From: Hypsibius dujardini
Lineage: Eukaryota > Tardigrada > Eutardigrada > Parachela > Hypsibiidae
DNA: 64,000 bases
Direction: 5' to 3'
NCBI GenBank assembly: GCA_001579985.1
Contig: LRSR01009584.1
Span: 53,905-117,904, forward strand
Part shown: one piece after another, positions 37,237 to 47,103 of the stretch
How the letters are laid out: every line of letters begins with the position of its first letter
Position numbering within the stretch: the first letter of the stretch is position 1
Position numbers and translations under genes: made by a program
The notes under the pieces: generated by a model
Database searches by the model: none
Seen by the model: only the letters and a program-made list of their open reading frames with translations
Told to the model about the DNA's origin: nothing

Positions 37237-37483
37237 CTGTAGAATTTCGATCAACTGGTGCTATTGCGCAATCAGCTCAGTCAAACGAGACGAAGCAGAT
37301 TGGTTGCAAAAAACAGACCACAAGACTGCACGTGCTTGATTTTTCACATTCACTCCACAAATTGTGTGAGAATCAGGTGATCGATTGCTTGATTGAAGCA
37401 TTTCCGGGTTTTCGGCCCGTCGTAACTAATTTACTGGGGGGGGGGGGTCCAAGAATCAGCACTAGTTGATCGGAATTCTACAG
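37237..37483. mobile_element. TA-flanked MITE, 247 bp
   Basis: Ends CTGTAGAATTTCGATCAACT and, inverted, AGTTGATCGGAATTCTACAG, flanked by TA at 37,235-37,236 and 37,484-37,485. The matching sites in blocks A and B (GGTAAACCCGGCTCGTGATG, about 9,573 and 32,588) carry a single uninterrupted TA. This is direct empty-site proof of insertion after the blocks separated. No coding capacity; a run of G lies near the right end. Confidence 0.9.
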
Positions 37484-37849
37484 TAAGCCCGACTCGTGAT
37501 GTCTCTCCAAGCCCGCTTATTGTCTTTGAAAGTTCTCCGACTCAGTTGAATTCGTCCTTTCTCACTCTGTTTAGCCATTCCGGATCTTCGATTTGTTCTT
37601 CTTCCCGCCCGACAACTCAGCCGTTCACTCATCCGTCCGTCCGTCCATCCGTCCGTCTGTCCGTCCGTCTGTCCTCTCTACTGTCCATTCATCCGTCCGG
37701 CCATCCGCCCCCCGTCCTTCTGTCTTTTCGTGCCTCCGTCTAACTGTCCTCTTTTCCAGCCAGCTGTTTGAAAGGAGACGGTCTGTTGGGCTTGCCTGCC
37801 TGAATGATCCCCCCTCCCAGAATGAGCCCTAATGACAAATTTCAAGATT

Positions 37850-38056
37850 TTATAACTTTCCACTCCAAATTCGATTTGAAATCAATTGACATAAGCAAAA
37901 TCTTTTTTGAATGTCAGGGGACGGAGCTATGGATCATTTCTACAACGGAAACCTAGATTGAAACTAGCCCATAGCTCCGCCTCCTGACATCCAAAAAAGA
38001 TTCTGCTGTTGTAATCGATTGAAAATTGAATTTGGAGTGGAAGGGCATAAAAACAA
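37850..38056. mobile_element. Hairpin element in block C
   Basis: Inverted arms: CTTTCCACTCCAAATTCGATT, AATCTTTTTTGAATGTCAGG and ACGGAGCTATGG on the left; CCATAGCTCCGCCTCCTGAC, TCCAAAAAAGATT and GAATTTGGAGTGGAAG on the right. The loop is short. Absent from the aligned part of block A. Probably a palindromic MITE; ends and target duplication are not clear. Confidence 0.65.
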
Positions 38057-38407
38057 TTTGGAATCAAAGATTTTTACTGATTGGGATAAAAAATTTAAAA
38101 CTTCGGAAACGTTGTTAATCAATCAATACAATCCCCGGGTCATAACACAAAGTGATGCGGGAATTGTTTTTTTCTTTATTATTTTCTGAAACTACGGATG
38201 TGATTTCGACCCCGAGATCTCAGTTTAAAATCATGATGCATGACAGGTATTTGTGGAAAAAAACCACTCCAATCGGGAGGTATTATCCCGAAAGTAAGGC
38301 TTAGGCTTAAACACAGAACAGCGGTTTCTCATTTTATTGCATTGCACGAACACATCGTGGGATTAAATTGTACTGCTGCCTTATTTTATTTCATATCTCC
38401 CTGTGGG

Positions 38408-38550
38408 CCAGCAGCAGCCTCTTCCAACACGGCGTACGGGAGATGCTACTCTGTCGATGGCTGGATGGAACAAAGAACGCTTCGGAGGACGGCATCAACA
38501 CTCCTCAGGAAGGATCACTCATCCATCAGATGTGACACACTGCCGCCGCG
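38408..38550 (+). pseudogene. GPCR terminal exon relic, second type (block C)
   Basis: Frame reads LWASSSLFQHGVREMLLCRW, then an Asn/Ser tail ending LIHQM and a stop. The WAS-x-LFQ-x-G-x-RE pattern parallels the terminal exon at 7,116 (FWASSRLFQEGARE), so this is another receptor C-terminus, matching 9,793-9,876. No clean splice acceptor or upstream exons seen. Confidence 0.5.
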
Positions 38551-39016
38551 TTTGCTTGATTCTTTGTTGGACGTTACAATTTTTTATTAGGCAGAAATTT
38601 ATTAAGCAAAATAGTTGCCCCTGATAAATAGTAATTATGAAACGGTAATAGCAAAAATAATACGGTCCTAATACGGTTCTAATTTTCTTCCAGCAATAAA
38701 CGCAAACCCGCAAACCGCCCATGGATATTCTTATCGGCCATGTCACGAACGATCACAATTCTGATAGTGACAGGAACGGATTAAAGAACAGCCCGCAGGA
38801 GGTTAAACTATCTGCCAAGGAAGTTCGATAACGACCTAGAGCGATAAGATTTTCACAAATTTAGTGACAAGGCCTGGAACAGGGAAATAAGACCCGCGAC
38901 GGAATACCAATGTCTTTGAACAGCACTCTGCACTCGCATTTCCTTCCTTTAACTGCTGCTGCTCAATAGAAAGTTCTTTCCTAATTTGCTAGAGGATAAA
39001 CAAATCGTTTTAAAGC

Positions 39017-39595
39017 ATGTCGAACGGCAAAAAAGTTTCTCACGAAATTCGTACCCTCTTCGACACATATGGAGATAACGACTACGACGGAGAACCCGTT
39101 TCCCAGACCTCTCACATGATCCAGTGCGCAATGCTGGCAATGGCGCATGCCCCCGACGATGTGGACATCATCCTCGGAGCCTTCCTCCATGATATCGGTC
39201 ATTTGTTGGGCCACGCTGAAGGTGCCGAATCGATGGGCGGTTTCGGTGCGGTGGGCCACGAAAAAATTGGAGCGGATTATTTGACCGCACGGGGGTTCAG
39301 TCCGAAAGTCTGTGCAATGGTGAGACATCACGTGGATGCCAAACGGTACTTGGTAGCGACGGATCAGGAGTATGCTGCGAAGCTTTCGCCAGCCAGTACG
39401 GAAACTCTGCGGTGGCAAGGTGGTCCGATGACCGAGATGGAAGCGGCGGGCTTTCGTGCCAATCCGTATTTTGAGGATATTATTCGGGTTCGGAAATGGG
39501 ATGAAAAAGCGAAAGATTGTAGTGCGAAACTCGCCCCGTTGACGACGTTTGAGAAATTAATGGAGGACCATTTGACCCGACCTATCTACCTATAA
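39017..39595 (+). CDS. PhnZ-like HD-domain iron oxygenase, intronless
   Basis: A 192-residue single-exon protein of the HD-domain mixed-valent di-iron oxygenase type. Bacterial PhnZ cleaves the C-P bond of 2-amino-1-hydroxyethylphosphonate to glycine and phosphate; related enzymes act on methylated analogues, and MIOX is a distant animal relative. Visible residues fit the PhnZ layout: Tyr23/Glu26 (DYDGEPVSQ) near the start, His33, the His58-Asp59 pair in FLHDIGHL, His81 (GHEKIGADYL), His104/105 (VRHHVDAKRYL) and Asp162 (RKWDEKAK). Length is typical of bacterial PhnZ. The ORF is complete, starts at the first ATG, lacks a signal peptide (cytosolic) and has no disrupting change. It sits in duplicated eukaryotic sequence whose paralogue (10,351) keeps only the first codons. 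The substrate in an animal is unknown. A bacterial origin by transfer is plausible; old retention is the alternative. Confidence 0.85.
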   Translation: MSNGKKVSHEIRTLFDTYGDNDYDGEPVSQTSHMIQCAMLAMAHAPDDVDIILGAFLHDIGHLLGHAEGAESMGGFGAVGHEKIGADYLTARGFSPKVCAMVRHHVDAKRYLVATDQEYAAKLSPASTETLRWQGGPMTEMEAAGFRANPYFEDIIRVRKWDEKAKDCSAKLAPLTTFEKLMEDHLTRPIYL

Positions 39596-40539
39596 TTTAA
39601 ACCTGCACATTTTGGTACGGTTCCCACCACCACATTCCTTCAGGCGATGTTCACAGTCAGATTCTGTTCATTGAAATCGCGACGCAGGACTCTTAAATGT
39701 GAATACTGAACACTTGACCTGCAAACGCGAGTTTGATACTATCTTCATGCCAGAGGCATAAAGGTCTTTTCGCAAAGGAAGGAAGGGGTTACTTTTGGGT
39801 AGGAGATGAAGTTAAAGGGGACCATGTCTTGCATAAATACTTCCAAAAAATAATGCCTTCCTCGGAACCCCAAAAATAATTTGCCATGAGCTGTTATCCC
39901 AATGCCCCGCCCCCTATGCTTTTTATCTTATGTTTTTGTTCTTCTCTGATGCTAGAGTGCAAACTTGCGTAAATTGTTGACCTCTGTTGCTTCTGCTGAT
40001 CACATGTGCAGTCAAAGAAAAACTTTTACCTGAATGTATTCTGTCGGTCGTGCTCAAGAACGGAGCACGATTGGTAAAGACCTCAGTAAAGATCAGGTCA
40101 GATCAGTCGAAGGGAAGCTTTTACCTAAATGTACTCTATCGGTTGTGCTTAAGAACGGAAGACTGCCTGCCTGGAAATATGTAAACGAAGGAATCAAAAG
40201 CACACAGCTAACTGAACTGTTTCGAAAAGCATCACCGCAAATCACCGCTACGCTTAGATATCGAATGTGAACGTAAATATATGTAAGCTGCAACCTCGGC
40301 TTCCGCGCAGACATCAGCATGAACAGCCGACGGTAAGTGACTGATTATTTGAACATCTCCTTCAAAATTAGCGGAAATTAATTTTTCAAATCATTTATTT
40401 TAGTTTAATGGCAAATATTTGTTTATCTCAATTTTATCTCTCTTAATTTCTAGAGCTCTCAATTTTGTACCTTATATTATTTTCGATTGTGTAATTCAGT
40501 TTCATTGACGGATCTGTAGTTATGACATGTGTTTTAAAA

Positions 40540-41340
40540 AATTAAAACCCCTCTAATTTTACTTTGGTCTAAATTCAACCACACGTTTCGCATAACCCGT
40601 TTCGAACCTGACACTGTAGTGGCAGCATGAGCAAACAATTTCCACTTAAACAGACCATTCACACAAAAATCCATGGGGGCCCGGTCAGGGCTGTTGCCTA
40701 TCCAGTGCTCTTTTGGAATGAATTTGAATCCGGAATTTCGAAGCCATTCTTGTGTAATTCGGGAAGAGTGCGCTGGAGCACTGTCATGGTGGAAGACGAC
40801 CTTGTTGATAAGCTCTTCTGGAAATAGTTTCCGAATGTTGTTCTTGAAAAGTGGCTTCAAAACATGTTGGATGTAGTACTCACTATTGATTTATGCTCCC
40901 GGTTTGACGAAACGGATCGCGGTTTTTTTCACGGGAGCAACGCCGGGTATGAACACGGCACTTTTTCCGCACCTTCCCCTCCAAATCCTGGTTAATGACG
41001 TCAGCAATAGTTGTAGCCGACACACCGTGCTTCAAGGATAACGCAGAACCGTTTAGCGGATTTGGTCCTGAGAGGTTCTTTTCAACGGCAGCCACCAGAC
41101 TAGGAATTCGGAGTTTCGGGGAGCCTCGGAGTTTCGGAGAGCCACGGAGTTTCATCGATGACGGTGCAGTATCACCTCCGGCTTCCTTGTTGATTTTTTC
41201 CTGATGAGGTTAGATACTGCTCTCTGAGAAACAACGATATCCTGACCTTCAACGCTTCTACAATTTTTTTGGATGAATATGTCAAACTGATCAATGTCAA
41301 AGTAGACTCCCTCAGACCCAAATCTAGTTTGAGACCCATC
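40540..41340 (-). pseudogene. Decayed mariner-like transposase (DD37D spacing)
   Basis: Read on the - strand from right to left. The N-terminal helix-turn-helix pieces come first (VSQRAVSNLIRKKSTRKPEV, about 41,160-41,250). Next is the second DNA-binding part (LRIPSLVAAVEKN..GVSATTIADVI, 40,883-41,155). The catalytic core follows (FHHDSAPAHSSRITQEWL..NSPDRAPMDF, 40,534-40,860). From the Asp of HHD to the Asp of PMD there are 37 residues, the spacing of the DD37D (maT-type) group. The first catalytic Asp region is missing or scrambled and the frame changes at least twice, so no active transposase can be made. Terminal repeats were not identified. Confidence 0.8.
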
Positions 41341-42269
41341 TTTGCATCCAGATGAGACAAGAAATATATCACACATGCAAAATCGAGCGGAGCACGTGTT
41401 GGGTTTATGAGATTTGAAAATCAGATAAGGCGCCCTGTACAGGTGTGAAAATGAATCACTGAGCACCATCAAGTTGTTTAACTTCGGTAGATTCCGGATT
41501 CCTGGGGGTGGGGCAGAAGTATGAGAAAAGCTGAAAGGGGGTTTGTAGATAGAGTTGAGCAGTTCAGGAGACAGATGACCTTTAGGCCAAAAGGCATCTT
41601 CCAACTCACCACCCACCCAGGTCCATCCACGCCCACCCACCACCACCAACCCACGGTCCACCCACAGCTCACCCACCCATGAGCCACCAACTCCACCCAC
41701 CTTTTACAAATTTCCGTTCAGGACTTGTAACACAGCCTTCGGTCCCTCAGCTATCGTTCTTAAAAAAAGTATGCAGGTATACAAGTTAAAGTATATATAT
41801 AGGTACAGATATAGGTATTGGTATAAATACAAGCATATAAGTATAAGTATACAGGCATAGGTACATAGGTATAATTGTACTCGTATAAGAGTACCGCCAG
41901 ACACACATTAGGGCATGAATACAAGTACATGCAGAGGTGTAAGTGTATATTTTAAGTATAAGTATAACTGACAGGGATGCAGGGCAATACAACATGAATT
42001 ATGGATAAGTATATGAAAAAAATAGTAAATATATTAAGTGTATTAAGTATGTAAACTTGCTAGTAGTCCATTACTACCTCTCCGACCTCTCGCCGTTACG
42101 GAGAAACGAGGTCTAATTTAATAGGAATATGCATATTAAGTTCAAATGTTGCGAAGACGTAGCAATAGAATACCACTCTGTGCTTAGATTCAAACATTTT
42201 AGACCTGAATGCTTTCAGTGCTTTGCATACATAAACTGTTACATATTCCGAGCTTTGCGCCAGATCAAT
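41341..42269. repeat. Low-complexity tract: CCCA and GTAT arrays
   Basis: About 41,600-41,703 is a degenerate CACCCACC array. About 41,770-42,050 is a degenerate ATAGGTAT/AGTATAAGTATA array. They generate Gly/Val/Trp-rich and Tyr/Leu/Ile-rich spurious frames on the - strand. No gene. Confidence 0.8.
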
Positions 42270-42497
42270 CTACAGAAAGGGAGCCTGCCACCATCCCCTT
42301 CCAGCACCGCGGCTCCACGGTATGGCGGATCCCTTCACCGGCATCCCGTTTCCCGGCTCGCGTTGGTGCCACTGTCCGAGGGCGTCGTAGTATCCTCCGT
42401 TGCTGCCGTCACCGCCCCAACCTCCGCGACCCCAGCCAAATGCATCCGCCGGTCCGGACACCAGAATAACAGCGCAAATCACCAAAGTCAATGCAAC
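42270..42497 (-). CDS. Exon of a Gly/Trp-rich secreted peptide
   Basis: On the - strand, after a GGTTTTAG acceptor, the frame reads VALTLVICAVILVSGPADA, which looks like the hydrophobic core and cleavage site of a signal peptide. A mature part follows: FGWGRGGWGGDGSNGGYY, then QWHQREPGNGMPVK and a basic tail with GRGWWQ, ending at a stop. If translation begins at the internal ATG (42,491) the product is 73 aa, with a shortened leader. An upstream exon with the true start is likely. One option is a small exon around 42,535-42,590 ending at a GTTAGT donor, which I cannot confirm. The composition resembles ecdysozoan GGW/GW-rich antimicrobial-like or cuticle peptides; the similarity is compositional only. 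Confidence 0.5.
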   Translation of the reverse strand, partial: VALTLVICAVILVSGPADAFGWGRGGWGGDGSNGGYYDALGQWHQREPGNGMPVKGSAIPWSRGAGRGWWQAPFL

Positions 42498-45400
42498 CTA
42501 AAACCAAGACGACAAGATCTAATTCAACGCATTGTATTCCTACTAACTGACAAAAGTAAATGTAATCGCAAAAGTTGCTCGTTCACAATCATTTAATAAC
42601 TACACCTTTAACTCGTAATCAAGTTCAGTAGACGTTTACTGAATATGCTTTTTTCAATTATACTTTAGTACCAAAACGTGTGATTTAGGTTTCTTGAGCA
42701 ACTGGAGAAACAATAGCCAAAAATTATTTCTTGAACATTTTGGTTTAATTAAGTTTTCTCATTTAGTTATTTAGTTAGCTTTGCCGTTCTTAATTCTAAC
42801 ATTGAAATTGCTCCCCTTCCCCGGGTGATTTGTTGCTGGAGAATCAAACATTATACAAGGAAATATACGAACCATGATGGTTTTCATAATTTCCCTTGAA
42901 TTGCCTTGCGGAAAAAACACTTGCCACAAAGTGAAACAGCCGTTTGCTGATGGTTCAGTAAAGCACAAAGAGGAACTGAATGGTTATGCTGAATAAACCA
43001 CTAACTAACGCTTACTGGCGCAGAGGGGGGAAGTTTTATTCTGGATTTCAAGCATCGCCGGGACTTGTCAGTGAGCTACGCTGACGTCCAGTCGGTGAGG
43101 CTGATTAGATAGACACAGCAGGGTGTGGTGGTTAATTTTAAAAGTAATTCACGTTCCGTGTAGGGCTTCTCATGCTATAGGTAATCCATTAGAAAATGAG
43201 TTCACACGAGCGAGTTAGATCAATTATATGCTATTCCCCCGTCATGACGGAAGTTGAGATGAATAATTGACTAATCTCATTAAGTCTGATTTGAACGAAC
43301 CAGAAGCATAACCACTAAAAACCTGAAATAAATTATTCAAAAAAATTATATTATTATAAACCTGATTCCATTTTTGTGTTTATTCTTTGGAAATAGTCTA
43401 TCGTGGACCTTTTTACCGGTTTATGCTACTAAGGCCTAGGACTCGCAGGCCATGTCGCAGGGCATGGCTCGAATACCCTCCTCCCGCGGCTCTTCCTTAT
43501 AAATGTTCTGGCTTTCAGTGATTGTTGTCACGCATGCTCATTTTTGGCTCTGGTTATTTTTGGAGACTGTCGTCAAGTGGGAGCGTTCTGTTTCGGGTCC
43601 TTTGACGCGTCACATGACTAATGATGATATCGAGGGCTCAGGAGCTTTTGAGAGCATCATTGGTCTAAGAGATTTGCGTAGAACTTACAGGTCAATGAAG
43701 AACCTAAGGTGTGAAATTACCGTTCGAAGCCCTTAAGGCCGAAGGTGACACCATCTCATCGCGGGTAAGATTACAGTGTATCGAGAGACTGCGCCGAAAG
43801 GCGACGGAAAATGTAAAAGACCTCAGGGAGGGGGTATGGCAGTGCATGTCTGTACATGCCTATGGATAACTCGTGACTATTTTATGCCTTGAGAAAGCCT
43901 TGTTTTAGAGGATAAAGTAGGGCTTTATTCTCTGCAAAATCAGGGCTAAAACTCCAATACTTTCTTGGCATTTTAAGTGACCTGCCCCAAGGACTGTCTT
44001 CCAACCTGTAATATTGCCACTTGTCTTTCCATGACTCAAGGCTGTTTACAGCAATGATTTTCAGGAACCTCCCTAGAAATCCATCCAATCACAAGTCGTT
44101 TAAATTATTGGTTAACGAATGACGTTGCAGGCTGATGGACAAATAAAACATTTTCCTGGTATTTTTGGTAATGATTACAATGGCGAACGACAATTTAACG
44201 CATCACAATTAAAGAGCGTCAACGTGAACGTGATTAAAAAAGGCACATACAAATGAACATTGCTTGCGCCAGCGTTACTGATAAGATAAAACTACAAGAT
44301 TTCTGGACGCAATAAAATAAAATCTCGTCATTCGTCTTGCATAAGACTGTCGTGGACGTAATTCGTGCTACTGCCATTTATCCTGATATCGTCAGCGTTT
44401 TGTTTCGGTGTTTTGCTCTTGATTTTCTGCAAGTAGAAACAACAAGAACTGATTATAGTCAACTAATTGATTTTTTTTGCGAACTAAAAATTAGTTACTA
44501 AGGGTTTTTAGTTTGATTTTCTTTAGTAACTAAGATTTTTACTTTAGCGTGAATCAAAGTAGTTGGTCAATTTATTTTTATTAGCTCATCAGTTAAATTG
44601 AATAAAAATAAATAATATATAATAATTTAATAAGAAATTTAATTTAAACAAATAATTAAAATTAAGTTAATTAGAAAAACATATTAGTCAATTACTTTTA
44701 GTTTCCGCCATCCTTACCTGTAATGATTCTCTGAGATACAGCTGTCCAAGTGTTTCTCCAGCTCCAGCTTTGTACGCTCTGACAAAATGAAAAACAGCAA
44801 GATTAAAACATAGTTTTTTCGCACAAAAGCCAACGTGAAACAGTAGAATCTAACCGTTGCGCAACTGTAGTATTAATCACGGATAGTACGATCTTTTCCA
44901 TTTTGCATCGCACGTCATCTTCTCCTGAACTGTCACCCGAGGATTAACACGCAGGGAGCTGTTTGGAACTACACTCATTTTCGGTACCGGATTACTGTAC
45001 CAGTATACAATTGATGCCATTGCGCGTAGATATTAATACCAAAATGGAAAAAACGCAGAGAGATCTTGCAATTGATGCGGACATAAGAAATATTTTCAAA
45101 ATTCAATTGACAACAACGAGAACCCGGATATCTTCAGCTGCTTAGATGGTGAGGAAAAATGAAAGGCTGAAGGTTTATTACACTACATCGCATTCATAGA
45201 GAATTTCAAGGTCCATTCCACGCTGTCTTTTTAAGTAAATTTCAAGGAGCTTTCGCTCTACTCGGAACGCTCTTTTGTTAATTGATAAAATGTAAACAAT
45301 CGCACTGCGAGTTACGCATGCTATATCGTGGCTTAATTATTGCCTTCTTTAGCACACGAACATTTAAGCATGACAAAGTGTGCCTGGAATACAGCGTGGA

Positions 45401-47103
45401 TTTCTTAGAAAAAAATTGCCCAGTTTAATATAGCTTCAGTGTGCCTGGGACAGGGCAACTTTCAAGCCTACATTTGAGCGCTGGCTAGAATATTGTGTTC
45501 CATTTATTCGTAGGGATCTGTCTGCTACTGACCCGTTTCAGCAGGATTCGATTACCAAGAAATTTCATTGGGTCTTACTAACCAATAAAGTCCTGCAGAA
45601 TATTATGGTAACCATTTAGACATGTCAAGATTGATCATTGGTACGCTTGCTGACCCCGCCCGTAATCTTGTCATTGACATTCTTGGTGGGTCGCATGGTT
45701 AAAGCTAATTAAGCTGACCGGGAAAAGACGGGGAATACAGAGACTCATAATTGAGACTCACGCACGGGTCGGGTGAAGCCATTAATTTGGTGGATTAAGT
45801 AAGTAGCTCAGACAGATTGAACAGGGCGAACAGTTTAGACAGGGTGAACAAGGTGGGCAGGGTGGACACGGAAGAGAAGGGGGCAAGGAATGCATTGTCT
45901 CCTCCCGTTTCTTGTTTCTTCCTCTGTTTATGCTTGCCTTTTGAGGGTGGAAATATGAAAGGGATGCATATGGAAGCTGAGAGACCAAGCGGTGCTGTGT
46001 CGTAAGTCCTGTATTGACCTAAAAAAGGCGAAATCCTTCATCAGCTCCCAGTGATGGGGAAGCCCAACGGTTTCTCATTTGTCGAGTTGCCTTCTTTGAA
46101 AATGGAAAATGCGGCTGTGTATTCAGCTCATCAAGCACTGCCAAAACGGATTTTCAACGGTTCCTTTTTCTGAGCTATGCGCTGTACGCGGTACAGGTCT
46201 ATAAAGCCAACGAATTATCAACAATTCAGTTCCGCAACCAAACATGTGGTAGACATCTAGTAAAAAGTAATTGTCAGAATAGTGACACATTTTGTGTCCA
46301 CAAAAATCAGTAAGGACTGGTACACCGTGCCAATTTCGTCGCCAAAAAATTACTATTGCCAATCTTCACTGTTCACATTTTGTAAAACCGAATCGCTAAA
46401 AGAACTGGTGGCAGCATTGCGACAAATTTATGATTGCCAATCTGCGCATTTTTTCCCAGAAAAAGGACACATTTTGTGTTGAAAAAATTGCTAAAATTTC
46501 GTTTCCAAAATCACCGTTCCATGAGTCATAAAAACTGACAATGACCCATATGTAAATTTCACGTACAAACAGGATATGAATGAAAGGTTGGACTCTAAAG
46601 TCATGCAATGCGGATACAAAAATTAATCTAAATATTTGTCCACTTGTTTTATTAAGCTTTTATAATAGACTTCTGAGTAAACCATTCAGCCATAATTGGA
46701 GTCCAATCAGGAATTGTCTACAACTGATGCGATGGATCGACGTACTGCTGCAATTCTACGTTTTTCTCTCCTGGTAGATCAAGTCCTTCTTTTTCAGAAC
46801 GATCAGGTGTGAGGGGATTGACGGTTTGACTCTGCATCTCACAGGTCGCTTAGCTGGTCCTCGAAATGGTCAAATCGGTTTGCCATTTCCTCCAAAGCAA
46901 CCTCAATCCGCCACTGTTAGCAACTAACTAACGACATACACCGTTCGCGAGATAACAATCCTTTATCGGCACGATCGTGAACAGGCAGGAAGAGGCATAA
47001 ACGAAAACACCGAGGAAGCTCGATTGTATTTGTGAACATATTTACCAAGGATACCTCACACAAACTGCCAACAAATAGTTTATATCAGAGCGTTTTACGA
47101 AGA
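42498..47103. other. Long gene-poor stretch
   Basis: About 4.6 kb without a recognised gene. An AT-rich TTAGTTACTAA-containing tract spans about 44,460-44,700 and resembles 49,560-49,800. A 77-codon frame at 43,503-43,736 has a hydrophobic start but no family. 46,260-46,500 has repeated ACACATTTTGTGT and GCCAAT motifs, suggesting a degenerate inverted repeat. 46,860-46,917 ends in a CCGCCACTG transposon-like terminus. The last about 100 bp should hold the promoter of the next gene. Confidence 0.45.

Larger units (their letters stand above)
33815..40270 (+). repeat. Segmental duplicate block C
   Basis: The longest of the three blocks. Its first about 4 kb copies block B. From about 38,410 to 40,250 it matches the right part of block A (9,790-10,640), with the intact PhnZ-like gene in the middle. 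Near 40,010-40,215 a KEKLLPEC/EGKLLPKC segment is tandemly duplicated relative to block A. Insertions absent from A and B lie at 37,237-37,483 (a MITE) and about 37,850-38,056 (a hairpin element). Confidence 0.85.

Noticed and set aside
39017-39595. Bacterial contamination as the source of the PhnZ-like gene
   Set aside because: The gene sits in a block duplicated with animal GPCR exons, and the paralogous block keeps its first codons and flanks.
41478-41995. Trp/Gly/Val-rich and Tyr/Leu-rich - strand frames
   Set aside because: They translate CCCA and GTAT low-complexity arrays.
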